A DNA stretch of 64,000 bases from Nereocystis luetkeana (taxonomy: Eukaryota > Sar > Phaeophyceae > Laminariales > Laminariaceae). The position numbers were made by a program, and so were the translations under genes. The stretch is from contig JARUPZ010000026.1 of assembly GCA_031213475.1 (NCBI GenBank), positions 3,676,823 through 3,740,822 on the forward strand, written 5' to 3'. Below, in pieces: positions 12,901 to 27,900 of the stretch. The notes below the pieces were generated by a model that did not search any database, had not been told where the DNA came from, and saw nothing but the letters and a program-made list of their open reading frames with translations. The stretch's first letter is position 1. Every line of letters begins with the position of its first letter.

Positions 12901-15900
12901 CCATAGGGACCATACTTCTTCTGTACTCTGCTGCGGCTTTACAATTAATAAACCGTCTGTAATCAATCGATTCCGATTAAGCCTTTTTCCCCCACCCTCC
13001 TGCGCGTTCCGTCGACTGGAACCGCAATCACCTCGACGTCACTCCTCTTAAGCCTCAATCGACCAGAAGAGTGCGGAACCCAACACTTAGGAACCCTCTC
13101 TCTAGAATGGCAGGGTCCAACTTTATTCAGTGCCAATCATCGGCCCAAACCTTGGCACCGTCTGTCTGCTATAGCTCGCTCAAAACTCCTGGTCCTCCAA
13201 TGCAGACGAAGTTTATGCGATCAGTTATCTGCCTTCGTTAGCCTAATTCGGTCGGCGCTCGATGGTCATCCAAAGCTCCAATACAAGTCGTAGTCTTCTT
13301 TAGTTCCGTGTTACATGATATCGAGCACACAGGAATCGTTTGAGCCTCCCCTTTGGTGTCGTTAGCTCTATTTCATCAGTACTCCAGTGTAAAACAGAGC
13401 TTGGAACCAACCGTTTATCTGTCTTATATCCCTTCCATGCGATTACTACTATTCCTTGGTTTTCGTTCACGTGTTGTCCATCTTCTCTGGCGCTCGATCA
13501 TGTGCTTTCGACCACGATAAACTCTTCGGGCCACCTGTTTGCCACTTGGCCGTTCTTCATCGGTCGGATTGTAGCTTCACCCACTGTGCACCGAATGTGT
13601 ATCCTCTGGCTGCGGTGCATGTCCTTCCGACTACAGACGTACCGCTCCTCTACCTTAGTTGGTGCAATCCAGGGAGCCCTAGAGCTCAGCTCCAATCTTA
13701 GAACCTACCCTTTGAAATAGTTAGCTCCATGCCATGAGCGTTCGACCACTCGTGCCTTGTTTAAACCACTATTTAGACACCGTTGACCCTCCCGTTCAGC
13801 CTAAATCATAAACCTACATCATCGTTATCGCTGGATCAATTAAATGTCATTTTCACTACAAATATACGATCGGAACCACCCCGTTTCCTTCGCTGGCTCG
13901 TTTTAAGTTGTCTCCCGATTCGGGTGATCACATATGCTCCGAACTCTCACCAACGTTGAAACTTGACTGTAGATCAGGTACAAAAGGATGAGCGTCATGG
14001 TGGTATGTCGCGCAAAGAGCTCCCCCACACGGGCCTGCGAATAAGGGCGGACGACGCGTGTCAGGCATGGGGCAACACAGCGGCAGCAGCGACGCAGACG
14101 AGTGATGATAATACACAACCATCCCTGCTACCGTCTTACGAGTACCGTTGACACGGTCGTCGCCGCTCTGTTGTCGCTGCTCTTCTGAGTTTTATCCACC
14201 ATACCAACAGAGCTTGTAGTTGAATGCGTTCTTTGTTATTCCAAGAAATATACCTGGGGTCCGGACGGGGTCTGAGTATTGCGCCCGCCCATGTAAGCGA
14301 AGATACGCCTAGGGCCGCGGTCGAACTGGAATAATGCCAATGGGAACGGACGTTTCGAGGCTTAATTCGGACGAAACGACATGTTTAGTAACCTTGGTGT
14401 CCCATCGAGCTAGTCCATGGAATCCGAGTCAGGACACACTAATGTTTTCGCCGGAACATGTGATGGGAGGGGTACTATTTATGAGGTAATGGGGGGCGAT
14501 CCCACAGCGATCCCAAAGCGGAATAGCAAGCTACGTATTCACCCGCTTTGGATCGGTCTTGTTTTCAGCCCCGGGCTTCAAAACCCTCGCCAGCGCCCGT
14601 CGAGTCTGACTTAGGTGGGTATCTTCATGAGTGGCAGTCGCTGAGGATCCCGCTGCACCACGTGTCGTGTGCCCCATCGCTTTGTTCTGGCGGTTGATCG
14701 TGGTGTCGTGCAAACTGGCCGGAGGAATGTTTGTGCCAGACGACTCCTCGACCCGGCCTGCTGGCAGGTGTTGTTGTCCTGCAAAAGCGCCGGCCCGTGT
14801 TTCACGGATCGAGCTGGTCGACACCGCCATGGAATCACCCGCACCGCCCGAAGCTCTGCCACTCTGTGGTGCCGGTCCAAACGTTGACAGTCCCACTTCC
14901 TCAGCAGTATCGCCCGCCGAAATGCCCGAGGTTTTTACCGCCTGCAAGGCTGGCCTTGGCGTAAGAGGTTCCACTGTCGGGAGCACACTGGTGTCCGACG
15001 GGTATGTGCTGCGTGCTTGTGGGATGGGCAGCACGTTTGCCTCGACCGGTGTAGCCAACCTAGCCCCGATGTAAAACGTGACGCCGAGTAGTCCCAGAAC
15101 GAATAGTGGCCCGATGGTGACCACCCTATGTGAAACGGAGTCGAAGCAACGCAGGATGACATGGGCATACACGCGCAAAACAATGCAACAACACGTGCTA
15201 GTCAGCTGTTGAGCCCTTCAACGCACCCGTTTGGGGCCTTTCTAGACAGTGCGGGCGGCGTATCGCCGATATGGCCACTGTCCCGTTCGTGAGCGAGTAA
15301 GCGCTTCGAATCGCGACGTTGTTCGTTTCGGATGAATGGCAAGGTGTGGGTCAATCCCCCCCCCCAGCCCGCCATGCTAGGACCAAATGGCTTAAGTAAT
15401 GAAGGCCTAGAAAACGAGGAAGCAAGAGAGTATCTGGGGATTTTTCATCGTGTACGACGCAGGTACCCCCGCAACGTTCGTTGGCCAACGCTTGTTGAGC
15501 GAAAACAACGTCAAAACGCGGCAGGGTCCCGCTGACCCCTTCCACATTTACTGCAACAACAACCAGGCGTCTCGCGCAAATGATCCAGCCTTACTAGTCT
15601 CCAGTCCGGTCGGGGACGACCCATAGGCAACAACATCATCTACCTCTGGCGAGCGAGCATGGGAAACCATTTAGAGCATTCACCCCACCTCGTGGTTTAA
15701 GACACCCTTCACGTTAGGAGCTCCATACAACTCGGTCTCAAAGTATAAGGATTGTTTCCAGATCAAACTGTAATCCCAACCGTCCCTATTTTTCCGGACA
15801 ACGTGGGATGTGCGATGTGCGCCCAACAATGTCTACAAATTACTTTCTAACAAACTAATGATCGTGAAAACGCCTTTGATCCAAAGAGTTGTCGGTAGTT

Positions 15901-18900
15901 TCCGTTGTGACGAGGGGGTTTTCCTTCGGGGAATAATCGACTTAAACAAAACTCAAAACGTCGCCCGGGGCAGCCTGCTCCCCTGCATGAACGTCACGAT
16001 CGACCTTATCTCCATCCCAAGGGCTGCATCTTCCGTCCTGGTGGACGGACGTACTCACAGAAGCTTGTCGTAAAAGCTGACGCCCGGCGTCAGGCATGCG
16101 GCCGAAAGAATCCAGGACAGATCCAGGGTAAATACCCCGATAATGGAAAGGAACTTGTCGTAGAGTGGAGGATACTTGACGCTCGTGATGTTCGAAAACT
16201 TTCTCGCACGGACAGTGGCGGCGGATTGTACGTTTGCCGGAAACATTCACACCCGAGCGATGCAGCAAACAACGTGGGACACAGGGAATAGTGGAGGCAG
16301 CACGACGTGTGGGCAGGAATCGGGAATTAGTGTCGTAATGAGCATCCAACACAAACATATGACGAGCCTTCAAGCGACAGAAAACAAAAACAACGACGTG
16401 GGCGATCTCATTCAGCGCCCACGAAAAAGCGCACTGCAGCCACGCTGAACGTAATCGTACGGACTGCCCCTGGTGTCGTACTGCTCGAAATACTGGTACC
16501 TTCAGACGCACCCTCGACCGTTGAGGCCCGGGTGCTTGGTAAGGTTAATACTGTAACTTCAATTTATGTCCGACACACTCCCGGCACGTTGCCGATAGAC
16601 CTTGCACTCCGTGCTCTATGAGGAATGAGGCCACAAAATGGTTCCTCCGTTAACGTACCGCCACTACCTCCCCACTATCAACGTTCGCTGTGCATCATCG
16701 TAGTTTTGATTATTTTCGCATATTGCCATTCCGTTTTTGGTTTTTATCAGTGCTCTGACTCTGGAGCTCAACGAGTATTATGCGGATCCTTTGAAGTATT
16801 CTTACAAGAGGGTTTCATCCTCATCTGCATCCGCGACCAGGCTGTGGTCACAGGTTTTTCAACTTGCCCCCTTCCCCTGGTAATTTCCTTTATAGGGATG
16901 CGAGGGCCCATGACAGTACGACTACAGCCATGTATGATGCGATTGCCCCGTTGGTGGTTGCCGTCCTCGACTTGACGCACACATGGTTTCGTTTTCCCTA
17001 ATGGTCATCTAGGTTAATATGGTATTTTTAACTCACGCTATCGTGATTTTTGCGACCATGAAGTGTTGTTGTCTCTCCTTCACATTGAATCGTTCTTTGT
17101 ACTCAGCTTCATCAGTACGCCCAGTGTTCGTTGTGATTATTTATCCTAGAGAGAAACTGATCATGTGGTCACATACTGTGAGTCAAAGGAAGACAAAAGC
17201 ATGTGATACAATCTCAAGTTCAGGTGTCAAGCAAGTGAAATGCCAGCGCACCGAGTACTATAACCCTAACAACACAAACAAGACCAGGAGATAAAAACAA
17301 TAAGACCATAAAACAGACTACAAATGTCGCAAGTAGTTCGGGAAGGCTGCTATTTACGGAGGAACATAGTTAACAGGACCTATGGTATACATAAAAAGCT
17401 ATATATTTGACCATTTATACTAACAATATTTGGTCCTGTTAACTATGGTCCCCCGTAGCATACGTACTCAAGAGAGGCCGATATCTGCTGCACGGACGAA
17501 GCAACACGACAGAGAGGTAGATACGGACAAACGAAACTGTACTGTGTAAGAGGTAGTCGAAGCGATGTCTAACCACCCGATCTATCATTTCGTTCCTGCA
17601 TTGGTCGAAAGCTGTATCAACGCGCGTGCCCCCTCCCCCCCCCCACCCCCCCTCCCCGCCCCCATCTTGTCCCCGTTCTTCCCGTCCACAGCGTTTACCT
17701 TATATTCAAGAATTAGGTTTATATATATATATATTAACACTGGTGCCGTACATAGGACTATGTGAAGTACATTACGGCGGGTGAAAAAGGCTTTACGATT
17801 GGACCGGAATATTTACTCACCGCCGCTGTAATCTGCCACACCACTGCTCTCCCGCGTGACCGTCGTAGGTGTTCGAAAAATTCCAATCAACGAGACAGGT
17901 GTACAGGGTTCGGGCGCGGAAAAATATATGTGAGGGGCGGGGGATAAACGTAGTACTTGTCAGGCGGGACAAACGTAGCACTTGTCTGGCGGGACAAACG
18001 TAGCACTTGTCAGGCGGGAAACATGCAAGGAGCAACACAATGCTGCCACGGCGAAAGGCGTCCGCAAAGTGGGCGTCATTTCATCCGGATAGTCTACAGC
18101 ACACTCTACGCTAAAACTGAAACACCCACGTTCAAAAACGATCTCCGCACAGTACTTGACGAAACCAAACCTGCAAGAAACTAGGTCTGATACAGGAGGC
18201 TGAGCGGCCAGTTTCGGTGAGTCACTTATGGCAATACGCGGGTAAGCTCGCCTCTCCGGCAAATATGCCAGGCGGTTCGGTGAAGGGACAGACGTTTTGT
18301 TTTCAGTATATGCGAACCACCACAAAGGCACGATAATTTGGAAAATAAACCAGGTATTACGGGGGGCCATAGTTAACAGGACCAAATATTGTTAGTAAAA
18401 ATGGTTAAACATATAGGTTTTTATGTATACCAAAGGTCCTGTTAACTATGGTCCCCCGTAATAGTATTTTTGTCGCCCTCAAGCGCGAGTATGTATCATG
18501 TGCTGTCTGTGATGTTGTCGAAGAGACGTTTGCCCTAAAGGTCGATCAAGAGCGGGTTCGAGCACCCCACCGACCAGCCGGGACACACTTCGTAAAGCAA
18601 GGGAGGTCGTGTCTCCGACCCTGAAGATGCCGCCTGTGGTAGAAAATAGGTGGACAGCTAGGACAGGTGCTACAGCAAGGGCGTCTAAGTTTTGGTCCCT
18701 TATCTTCAGGCTCCCAGAGTCGAACTCCGCAGTGACTGTATACCAAATTTCTTCTCAGTCTAACGCGGTTTATAGTTGGGCCATTCACCCCTCAGAAAGA
18801 TGATGGTCGTGTTCGATATACATGGCAAAGGTACTCTACCACGCGTCTCTACAACAGTAGGTTGTGCAATGTTTGGCTGTCGAATAACGTGTACGAGGCA

Positions 18901-21900
18901 GCAGCGTTTTTACCTGTTCCAAATGGTGTCGGTATGAGAAAGCGTACCTATGACGATCTTGAGCTTGGACAGGGGGAGGGCCATCAGCATACGCCCGATT
19001 CTGGCCGAAGCGGTGTTGTCCTCTCCGCGTGTCACAGCCAGATATCTCTCTGTAAACTGTGGCTGCGCCCTGTTGCTCCCTAACCCTGCAACTTGAACGA
19101 AAGGTTCCGACCCTCCACGCGCTCGTTTAGGGCTTAGTTGGCGCTGCCATGTGTTTTCCGTGGAGTACTCAGGTTCAACCCCGGTCGCTGGTGGACCTCC
19201 GTTAGCACGCGGGGCGCCTCGCTCAGGGGACCAACGTTGCGCAGGGATGCTGGAGGCGTTCGCGTGATCATGACCAGTGGTACCGGGGGTATTGGCGTTG
19301 TCGCCGTGACCACTGGCGTCGTGGACTGTATCTTGCGATTTTTCTTCAGGTGATGTCGTCGAAGGCGGTGTCCCACTAGAAGGGGCGAGCGCTATTGGTG
19401 CGAGACCGCTTTGTTTTCTTGGTAAATGCGGCACGACAGGTGACGCACATCCGTAAAAGCTCGGTGTCTTCGCTGATATTAATTTCTCGCCAGTTATCTC
19501 TCTGCCGGGACTGCCTTTGTCGATCCCGGTGACGCTGCTGCCACCGCCGCCGTCGCGGTCTCCGCGGCTTCTTCCGCTGCTACCGCGCTGAAATGACCTC
19601 GCTCGAAAACCCGGCGACACCTCGATCTCATCGCCGGGTGTCCCGCGTGACCTGGTCCAGCCAAATCCATCGTGATTGCTGAAGTCGAAGACGCCGGCAC
19701 TCTTCGAGCGTGCCAGGAGCCCAGATCCGCGACGTTGGATCATACGAACAGAGTCTTTTGTGTTGGCCACCGTCGATGACACGGCGTCCCTACCGCGAAC
19801 CTGGTGACGTGTAGTTTCAGCAGCGTCGGAAAAAGGCGGAACGTATCAAATCGAATGGCCTCAAGGTTGCTTCACCAGCAACATCGTACACGCCCCTCGA
19901 CGCGCGCATCGACGATAACGGTATTGAAATTGACACTCAGAATATTGATAAGAGGGTTGCAAAACGTGCGGGTTACAAACGAAACGTTTCCATGACACAC
20001 TTGTTTGTGTCACCAAGTTACGGTTCGGACCGGGTTCTGTATATTGGGAAGTACTGTGGGCAGTGCAGTTGGTTGTACACGGGAGTGGCGATGAGCACGT
20101 TCCACGAGGACGTCGATGGCAGCGTGTTTTTTTGAATGGTCACTCTAAGAGATTGTCGGACGCAACATGCGCCATGAAGCACAATATGCATATCCCGGTT
20201 TTCATAGCGGGTTGAATTCCTGATTGGGATTTTGTTTTTTACGTTTTTAGGAGAAGTCGGAGGTACGGTTGAACAATGAAACCATTGATATCACACCAAC
20301 GCCATCTACACGGCTCTGTCGATAGTGCTATGTTCTAAACAACTGAAGGTGGATGGTGCCAACAGCAGTGATACATAGCGGCAGCAACCAGAGAAACTCT
20401 ATGAGCACCGTACACATTGTCGCAACAGTTGGTGCTTAGGAAGGAGCAACGGCGGCATTTTGTTTCGAAAACAGCCTGCATAGTTGATTGAGTATCAACT
20501 ATATGAGCAGTCGAACTCACAGCTGACGTATTTCATAATTTTATGAAACCAGGTTACACCAGAATTGCGGACAAACGATAAAAATCAAGAGAAAACAGCA
20601 CGCACACGTCATTCCTCGCAAAGTCCGGACAAACGGCAAACCAAATAAGGCGGTGTCGACGTTTCGTCCGTAGATGCGATTCATACCATACATTTTTTTG
20701 TGTAAACTGGAAGGGTTGATGTATACCCCCACTGCTGCGCATATCTCGAGCATAGGAGTGAGGTAGGAGGATGGTTGGGTTTCCGGTACCCTCCGCCTCG
20801 ACCCATATCGTCCGCTATGCCAGTAAACGGTACCCAATGGTTGGTGCTGTACCTCAGCTTTGTGAATGTGGCATTCAGCGGCTACATTATATAACACGGA
20901 TGTGTGCCGTTTTCAATGTGTACAACGTGACACACATACGTGCGGTCAATCCCCGGGAACGTGTGTATCCGTGTGCCACGTAGTGTTGGTATATTGCCTA
21001 TGTTCGTAGCAGTGACAGAGGAGATGCAATCACAATAATCAGGCTACGTCGTACACCCCATCAGAGCTGTTCCTAGGCGACATTTGCGACAATGAGCCCA
21101 ATACGGTTTCTGGCCGGAGCTTGGCAACGGTGAGGAGCTACCGAATGCATACACATCTCACGTACGTGTATTGTGGTAGTTTGTTCGGCTTCATGTCCGT
21201 GTTTACTCCTCATCGACGGGTAAGCCTTCTATGTTTTAAAAACCAATATCGGCATGAGGCGGGGGGGGGAGTATAATTACGTCTCGCGCGATGAGCCGCA
21301 GACAACTTCGGTGGTATGATACCGCCCATCGCAGCAGCACTCGTCCTCACCAGATACACCACTAAAAGCGCCACCACGACGAGCGCTAACACGGCCACAA
21401 TTGCAACGACGGAGATCATCCCCGCCTTGAAGTTTCGGGAGCACCGGTGGCAGTCGTTCGCTGCTCCTCTGCCGTAGCCAGAGGAACACACTCCGCACTC
21501 TGAACGTCGAGGCAATAAACGACGTAGACACGGGGGGGGGGGGGGGGGACAATGACCGTCAGTAGACTGATTTCCACATTACTACACCGAGAGCACAGGG
21601 TGAACGACCGGGTGCATGATTATCACAGAGGGGAGGGAGCCTGATTGTCCTTGTTTGTCCGACAAACGAATATTTGGGATTCGGAATAGGTCGAAACAAG
21701 TCGGAGTTTTGTTTTACAACAGACAGGAAAGCAGCGTAGCCCAGTGCTCGTCGGGCACGGAGAGGTTGTTGGCGAAGCTGGCGGAGGAGAAGTACTAAGT
21801 ATCAGCTAGGCAAACCGATGAGCTTGTTATTGTGGTAAGACGCTGCGGTTTAGATTGTGCACGACAGATAACTGTTTCTCTCCCGCGCCCCCGCCACCCA

Positions 21901-24900
21901 CCGATGGTGTGCGACACCAATTGATTATTTTTTTTCCAAAAGATGCGGCAAGCGGAGAAACCGTTTCGGCGGCACACGGCAGATGACGCGAACCCACGCA
22001 AGTTCAAGATGTGCGATGTTTGTCCGACTAGGTTTGGGATTGACCCATGGTATGGTAGAGAAGGGCCAACATGTTTCGGAGGTTCCTCGCTCGAGGAACC
22101 TCATTCGGCACCCAAACCCTGTTTCAGCCAAATATGAAAATCGCAACCCCACCAAAAATTCCCACCCTTGGGCACACACCACCACATCATAGCGCAGAAC
22201 AAGAATGGCCTCCTTACGATCTTAGGGTTAACGAGGCCCGTCATCTAGAACACTAAACAGCCACAACTTGGCATCGCTGTCGTACCACGCGATGATTGCG
22301 CATCGATACGAACCTTGGCTGTTTCTCTATACCAGTGGCTTTGAAGGAAGGAGGTATCTTCAGGAAACAAAGGCCCACCCCTACCCTAGCACGCGTCGTG
22401 TGAGGCGCATTGCCCAAGTGAGCCCAGCAAGCACGACCTGGACACACCGCCCCCCATGAAGGGACGGGGACTCACTTGGTCCTTTGTAGCCATCCATGCA
22501 GTACTCCTGCACGCGTGTAACGTCAATGCCCCCCTTGCAAGCGTCCTATAGTAGCAGGAAGTCCAGGTCAACACACCACGACAGCAAGGCAACAGCGTAA
22601 GACAGAGAGGTTGTCAGCGAGATGCCATGATGCGATAGCACATCGTATATCGACAATACGCCATCGTATGACAAGCACGGTTACTCGAACAACCAAGACA
22701 AGAGGGCAGAGGATAGGTGGGAAGTTATCCCGAAACGCGTAACGTCGAGGTCATTCAAGAACCGCTTCACGTAACGTGCATGTGGTGCGCAAGAGCGGCG
22801 ATATTACAACGAGACTCTCAGCACAAGGCGAGGAAAGTGGCTATTGCCATTTTCCTTCTTCTCCACGGGAATTTGTGCAGTCCTCTCTGCGATTTTGCAA
22901 AACATTCACCTCATGTGTCAGCGAACCCAGGAACACCGTGTGCGTGGCAAAAACCATGGTTTGGTCAGACATAGACACGTACACGCTATTCCTTCGGAGT
23001 CACCCGACGCTATGGGTTGCATTGTTTGGGCCAAAGGTTGCTGACCAATTGAGTTCCTTGAGTGAGGACCCACCAGTTAGGAAGAAAAGTATACCAGGTA
23101 TTCATTTATATTTCTGATGGGGCTAGCACATACAAGTGCTGGTTGGGTGGCACGAACGAATTTCTTCCAAGTATTGTATCGGGTGAGATATTGAGCTCCT
23201 AATGTGAGGGGTTCAGGAACTTCTGGTTCACCCCTACTGTGGAGTGGCTCTTCGATACCAGTTGTCGGGCAGATGGATACACAGTATAGTATGAGAAACG
23301 AAGGAAACACCACAGCAGCTTTCGCAGAATACACAAATAACGCATGCAGCTTACTGTAGCACTTACCTGGTATTGGTTCATTTTAAGTTTTCACAACGAT
23401 ATTCGTCCATCTTATCTCGACCCCCTCCTACGACCAGTCGTACCTCAGATCCGAGATTACATAGAACACCCTTCTTTCCCCCCCGCCGCCAACACGGTAC
23501 GTGCGTCAAATTTTCTACCGCGAGAAGACCTCAACCGTTTCTTCCCTCGTCCCTTTTGCGCGGCCTTAGGTTTCACCCCATGCATTGTGCTCTGAGTAGG
23601 TGATCCCTATAGATGCCTGCAAACACATTCAAACTCTCATCGCGGTGGTACTCGATCTCAAGGCCAACCTCTAGCAGGTTCCAAGGGAAACCACTAGACC
23701 ACCGGGGCGACGCATTTTAGAGCTTTATACTTAAACGGAGGTTCACGATCTTAGGGTACCATCAAGAACCTAAAATATGGGATGAACTAGACTGTAGCCT
23801 AGGTACACTTCCATTTCGACCGCACGAGACAACAACAAGCATCGTGTCGAGGGGTGTCATCCTACAGGTCGGTTCAGTCTGGGTATTCCTGCAGGCCCAT
23901 TGATACCAGAGGCCTAAAGCACTGCGCCGCTCGACGCCGTTGCTCGCGCAGGGTGATGGAGCCCAAAGGCAACGTCGCGCACCATATTGGAGGTATTTCA
24001 CGCTTCGTGCACAGTATCAGTCCTCCTAGAGACGGTGCCGCATGCCAGGGGCTGGAGCTTCAACGAGGCGTGCAGCAGTATTCATGTATATCACGTACCT
24101 GGCACGAATGTTCGGGGGCTAGCCTGTCCATGACCCATGAAAGGTACGTACGGTGCACCTCTTCGGGCGTGGGCAGAAGGGTTACAGCGGAAAATTATCC
24201 ATATCGAAACATATAGGCAGACAACAAATGCAAGCAAGGGATAATCGATGAGTGCGCATGTACGCAGGAGTACAGCAATCAACTGTTTGGTCGAACCGGA
24301 TGTGACTGACGGAGCTTGTTCACGCCCGAACAAAAGTACCACTCAACCGGTTGGAGCTGAAATCCTGTTTAGAGCACATGATTTGATGTATATGCGAGGC
24401 ACAAGAGATTGTGATCTCTTCGGAAGGTTGGTTGTACTTCAAAGCCGATGTTTGGGTAAACGCTGCAAAACGCTTCATGAAAAACGAGGGATATAAAGCT
24501 AACAACGGCTCCAACACCTACCTTAGCTCGCGTCTGCTGCGGGCATTTGCATGTCGAACGCGTATAAAGAGCACACAACTACGTTACGTGCGATGGGGTT
24601 ACAATGTTCGGGTAAAACGTTTTCAGACGGACGGGGCTTCTGAAGGGCTCAGACGAACTGGTCAATGTCGAAGGAATCCCCCTGTAGGTTTCACCTCATG
24701 TTTCGCTATATACGTACTGCGTATACGCCATGGTATCTTGAATCCATCTCAAACCCAACTTCGGCTTCTTGCTTGATTTACTCATATTGTATACTGGTAG
24801 CTCCTAAAGTGAGCAGGCCCGTAAACAATGGCGTGGCCCCATCACCGCTGCATGCCTCAATATGTGCACACATACCTCGTTGGAGCACTTGCGGAGAAAG

Positions 24901-27900
24901 ACCGATGACAAATCAGCCCGCCAGTAGCCCTGCCTTACGGGCAAAGCTGGAATAGTGGCCCCGGGCTCGACGCATTCCACCCCCTGTACATGTCGAACAT
25001 TTGCGAACAGATTCGACAATGTGTGTGATATACTTGAACAGTACAGCCATGGGAGCACGCATTTACTCTCATATTACCGGCAGGGGAGGGGGAGGGGGCG
25101 CGGCAATGATGGCAAGATGATATCAAGGTGTATTAATACACCACGGGGAGTATGGGTACGACCATGCTGCCCGAGCGTCGCGGGAGGGAGGGGTGCGGGG
25201 GGGGGGGGGGGTGCTCATTATCATCCATGGCCGTAGTCCAATGAAAATAAACTCTCGCATCCCTACAATGCTGGGACGGAACACGTCGGGTTTTCACCGG
25301 CAAGGCAGACAAGGCATGCATCAAGCGCGAAGCACCGTGAGATGTTGGGCGAGTCGAATGCAGGATGAGCTGCATCCTACTACGAACCAGGTGTATGAGG
25401 TAGTTCCTCTTGTATATGGATGACAGCGCCAATTACTTGATTGGGACTTGGTGGGGAACACTACGTACCATATACTCAACGGCCTGCTCCTTTCACTTGA
25501 CAATTTATTGTTTTTACCCGTTAGAAGGACAAACTGATATGAAACGAATCGTGTGTCAAGAGGTTCACGAACAGTTGTGGCCTTTACACAATCTTCCATC
25601 GACCGAAGGCATGTACCAGGACTGATTTGACTGATGATAGGGTGCCTCAAACAGCTACGATGCTATAGCTGCAAGTCAAACACGAAACATCACCCAGCGA
25701 AGTGCGGTAGGCACCCTTCCCCGAAAGAACGCCAACCAAGTGGGACTTAACAACACCAAGAACACGGGTCCCTTCGGTGAAATACTTGTCGATATCCACC
25801 CAAACGATTCTTCCAGGTAACGGCTTTACACTCAAAAGAGCGGGATATTGCGGGTTTTCTGGATATCCACTGGAACGAATTCGATCTATCCGAAACCCCT
25901 CAAGCGCACTCGAAGCCTTCCGATTCCAGATTTGCCCGAGCCCGTCTCTTCGGATACGTGCAGCGCATTTTGGCGGAACGACGTTTGACCGATCGAGCTC
26001 CATAATCCAACCAAGTTCCGACACTGATCGGGGGGACCGTAGCAAATAGGACCTAGTCTACATACAAACAGCCTATATATTTACCTACTTTCACTAACAA
26101 TATTTGGTCCAATTTAATGTGGCCCCCCGTAATATTATTACAGTGCTTTACTAAACTGTTCGTGATAGATTTGGGCTCTGAGGATTGTCTATGGGCTTGC
26201 GTTTCCGAACAATGTTTCCGAATAGTATTGGGGGAGGTACTTGAAAACCAACACCACGGTACGGTTAATGCCCTACGTGCTGAGGCTCCCCTTACAGGAG
26301 GACCTCAATATCGTATCCGAAACACAACTCGGAAATATATTTTGTTCTCGCAACGCGACCGATCATTGTATGTGCTAGTCCTAAACCAAAACTAGAACAC
26401 TACTGCTACAAACAATATCATACCAACGGGATCGTCGCTCAATTTAAAAGCGCAGTATATAATATACCCATTGAGCCAACAGAGTGCAGCCACCACGTAT
26501 CCAACATGCAAACATATATCCGGTACCTGGTCACAATATGTAGGCGATCCTTCAATGATACGCGCCCGCGCTTAATAACGGAAAGCATCTTTGAGCAAAC
26601 AGACACCAACCACGCACCTCGGGATCTCCTTTCACCACGTCGCTGCAGAGATTGCATGCCATGGTTCCACCATCGTCTATCGTGTCGTGCCAGACCAGTC
26701 CGATGTCGCAGTGGAAAAAGGTGACCTCGAAAGGCGCCGACGATGCGACGTTCGTCTCCATGCCGCTGGCCTTAAACGTGGCGGATGTACGGCCGTCAAA
26801 TGTTGTGCTCGGCAGAGTCACCACTCGCAGGGTGATGCTGCAGGTTTGGGGGGCACGTACAGACGCCGACGCAGTGACGCCGGTATCAATACAAAACAAC
26901 TACGAGCAGCTTGACAATCGAGCGATGTTCACCCTTGATCGAAATTTTATGCGACCTTCAACCACGCGCACTGAGCAGCCGGTCAAGCAAGAGGGACATC
27001 AAAACACTCTGACCGACCTTTGCTGCAGAAAGCATAACGAGCATCGGGGAGTCGGGCCAGGCAATCAAGGTACCCACTCTCTCCGAAATCACTGGCGGCT
27101 ACAGCAATTGATATCGAGAGAAACATCGTTGATTGATACGCAGAGACATTAATTATACACACACGGGGACAGATGCGCATCACGCACGGCTTTTCGGCTC
27201 AAGCTTTCCCCTTCGCGACACAATATCGTAGACCCTGGAGCGTTACGTTTTCAACCAAGGCACCTTTTAGCTTCAGTCCGCCACACACAGAGGTACCCAA
27301 TTTCCGAGCGTCCAGCACACAAAGAGACAACGGGCGTGAGAGCGGTAAGCTCGGCTTGGCAAGGAACCTCGATTTCGCCTCGCTCGTGCGTTCGTTGAAC
27401 GAACTTGACTGGCTACCTGGTGTGCGCTTTAGGGAGGTCGTGGCTCTCGTTCCCGTTAAAAATAAAATTAATATCGAAACCGTTCGAGCGCTACGGCAAA
27501 GAGCGGTTACTCTGGTCGTCGTATTCGGGGGGCTTTGAGACCGAGTTATCCCCTCTAAGTTTTCCCCTCTTCTGTCTTGGAGTGCGTCATGGGCGTACCG
27601 AGATCAGAGAGTGTCACACGTGTGTCGCACCACGTACGTACGCACCTCTCGCCCGGAAGCAACAATCCCGACGACGGCAATACGGTCCAGTTCATCGGGC
27701 TGGTTCCGAGATCCGAGAGCTGCGGTAGCGCCGACACGTTCCAAATCACACCGATTTGTCTTCCAGAAAGAGGCGCAACTCCACTTCCCTCCTCACCGCT
27801 CGAAGAAGAATTTTCAGCGGATATGCTGTGCGACAGAGTCAGGCCTCCTTCGAGCATGTCAGGGAAGATGGTTTCTCCCGGCGGCCTGGGGTTACCAAAG

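Noticed and set aside
14631-15074. 147-codon plus-strand open frame
   Set aside because: Antisense of exon 18, open because the GC-rich low-complexity loop lacks stops on both strands.
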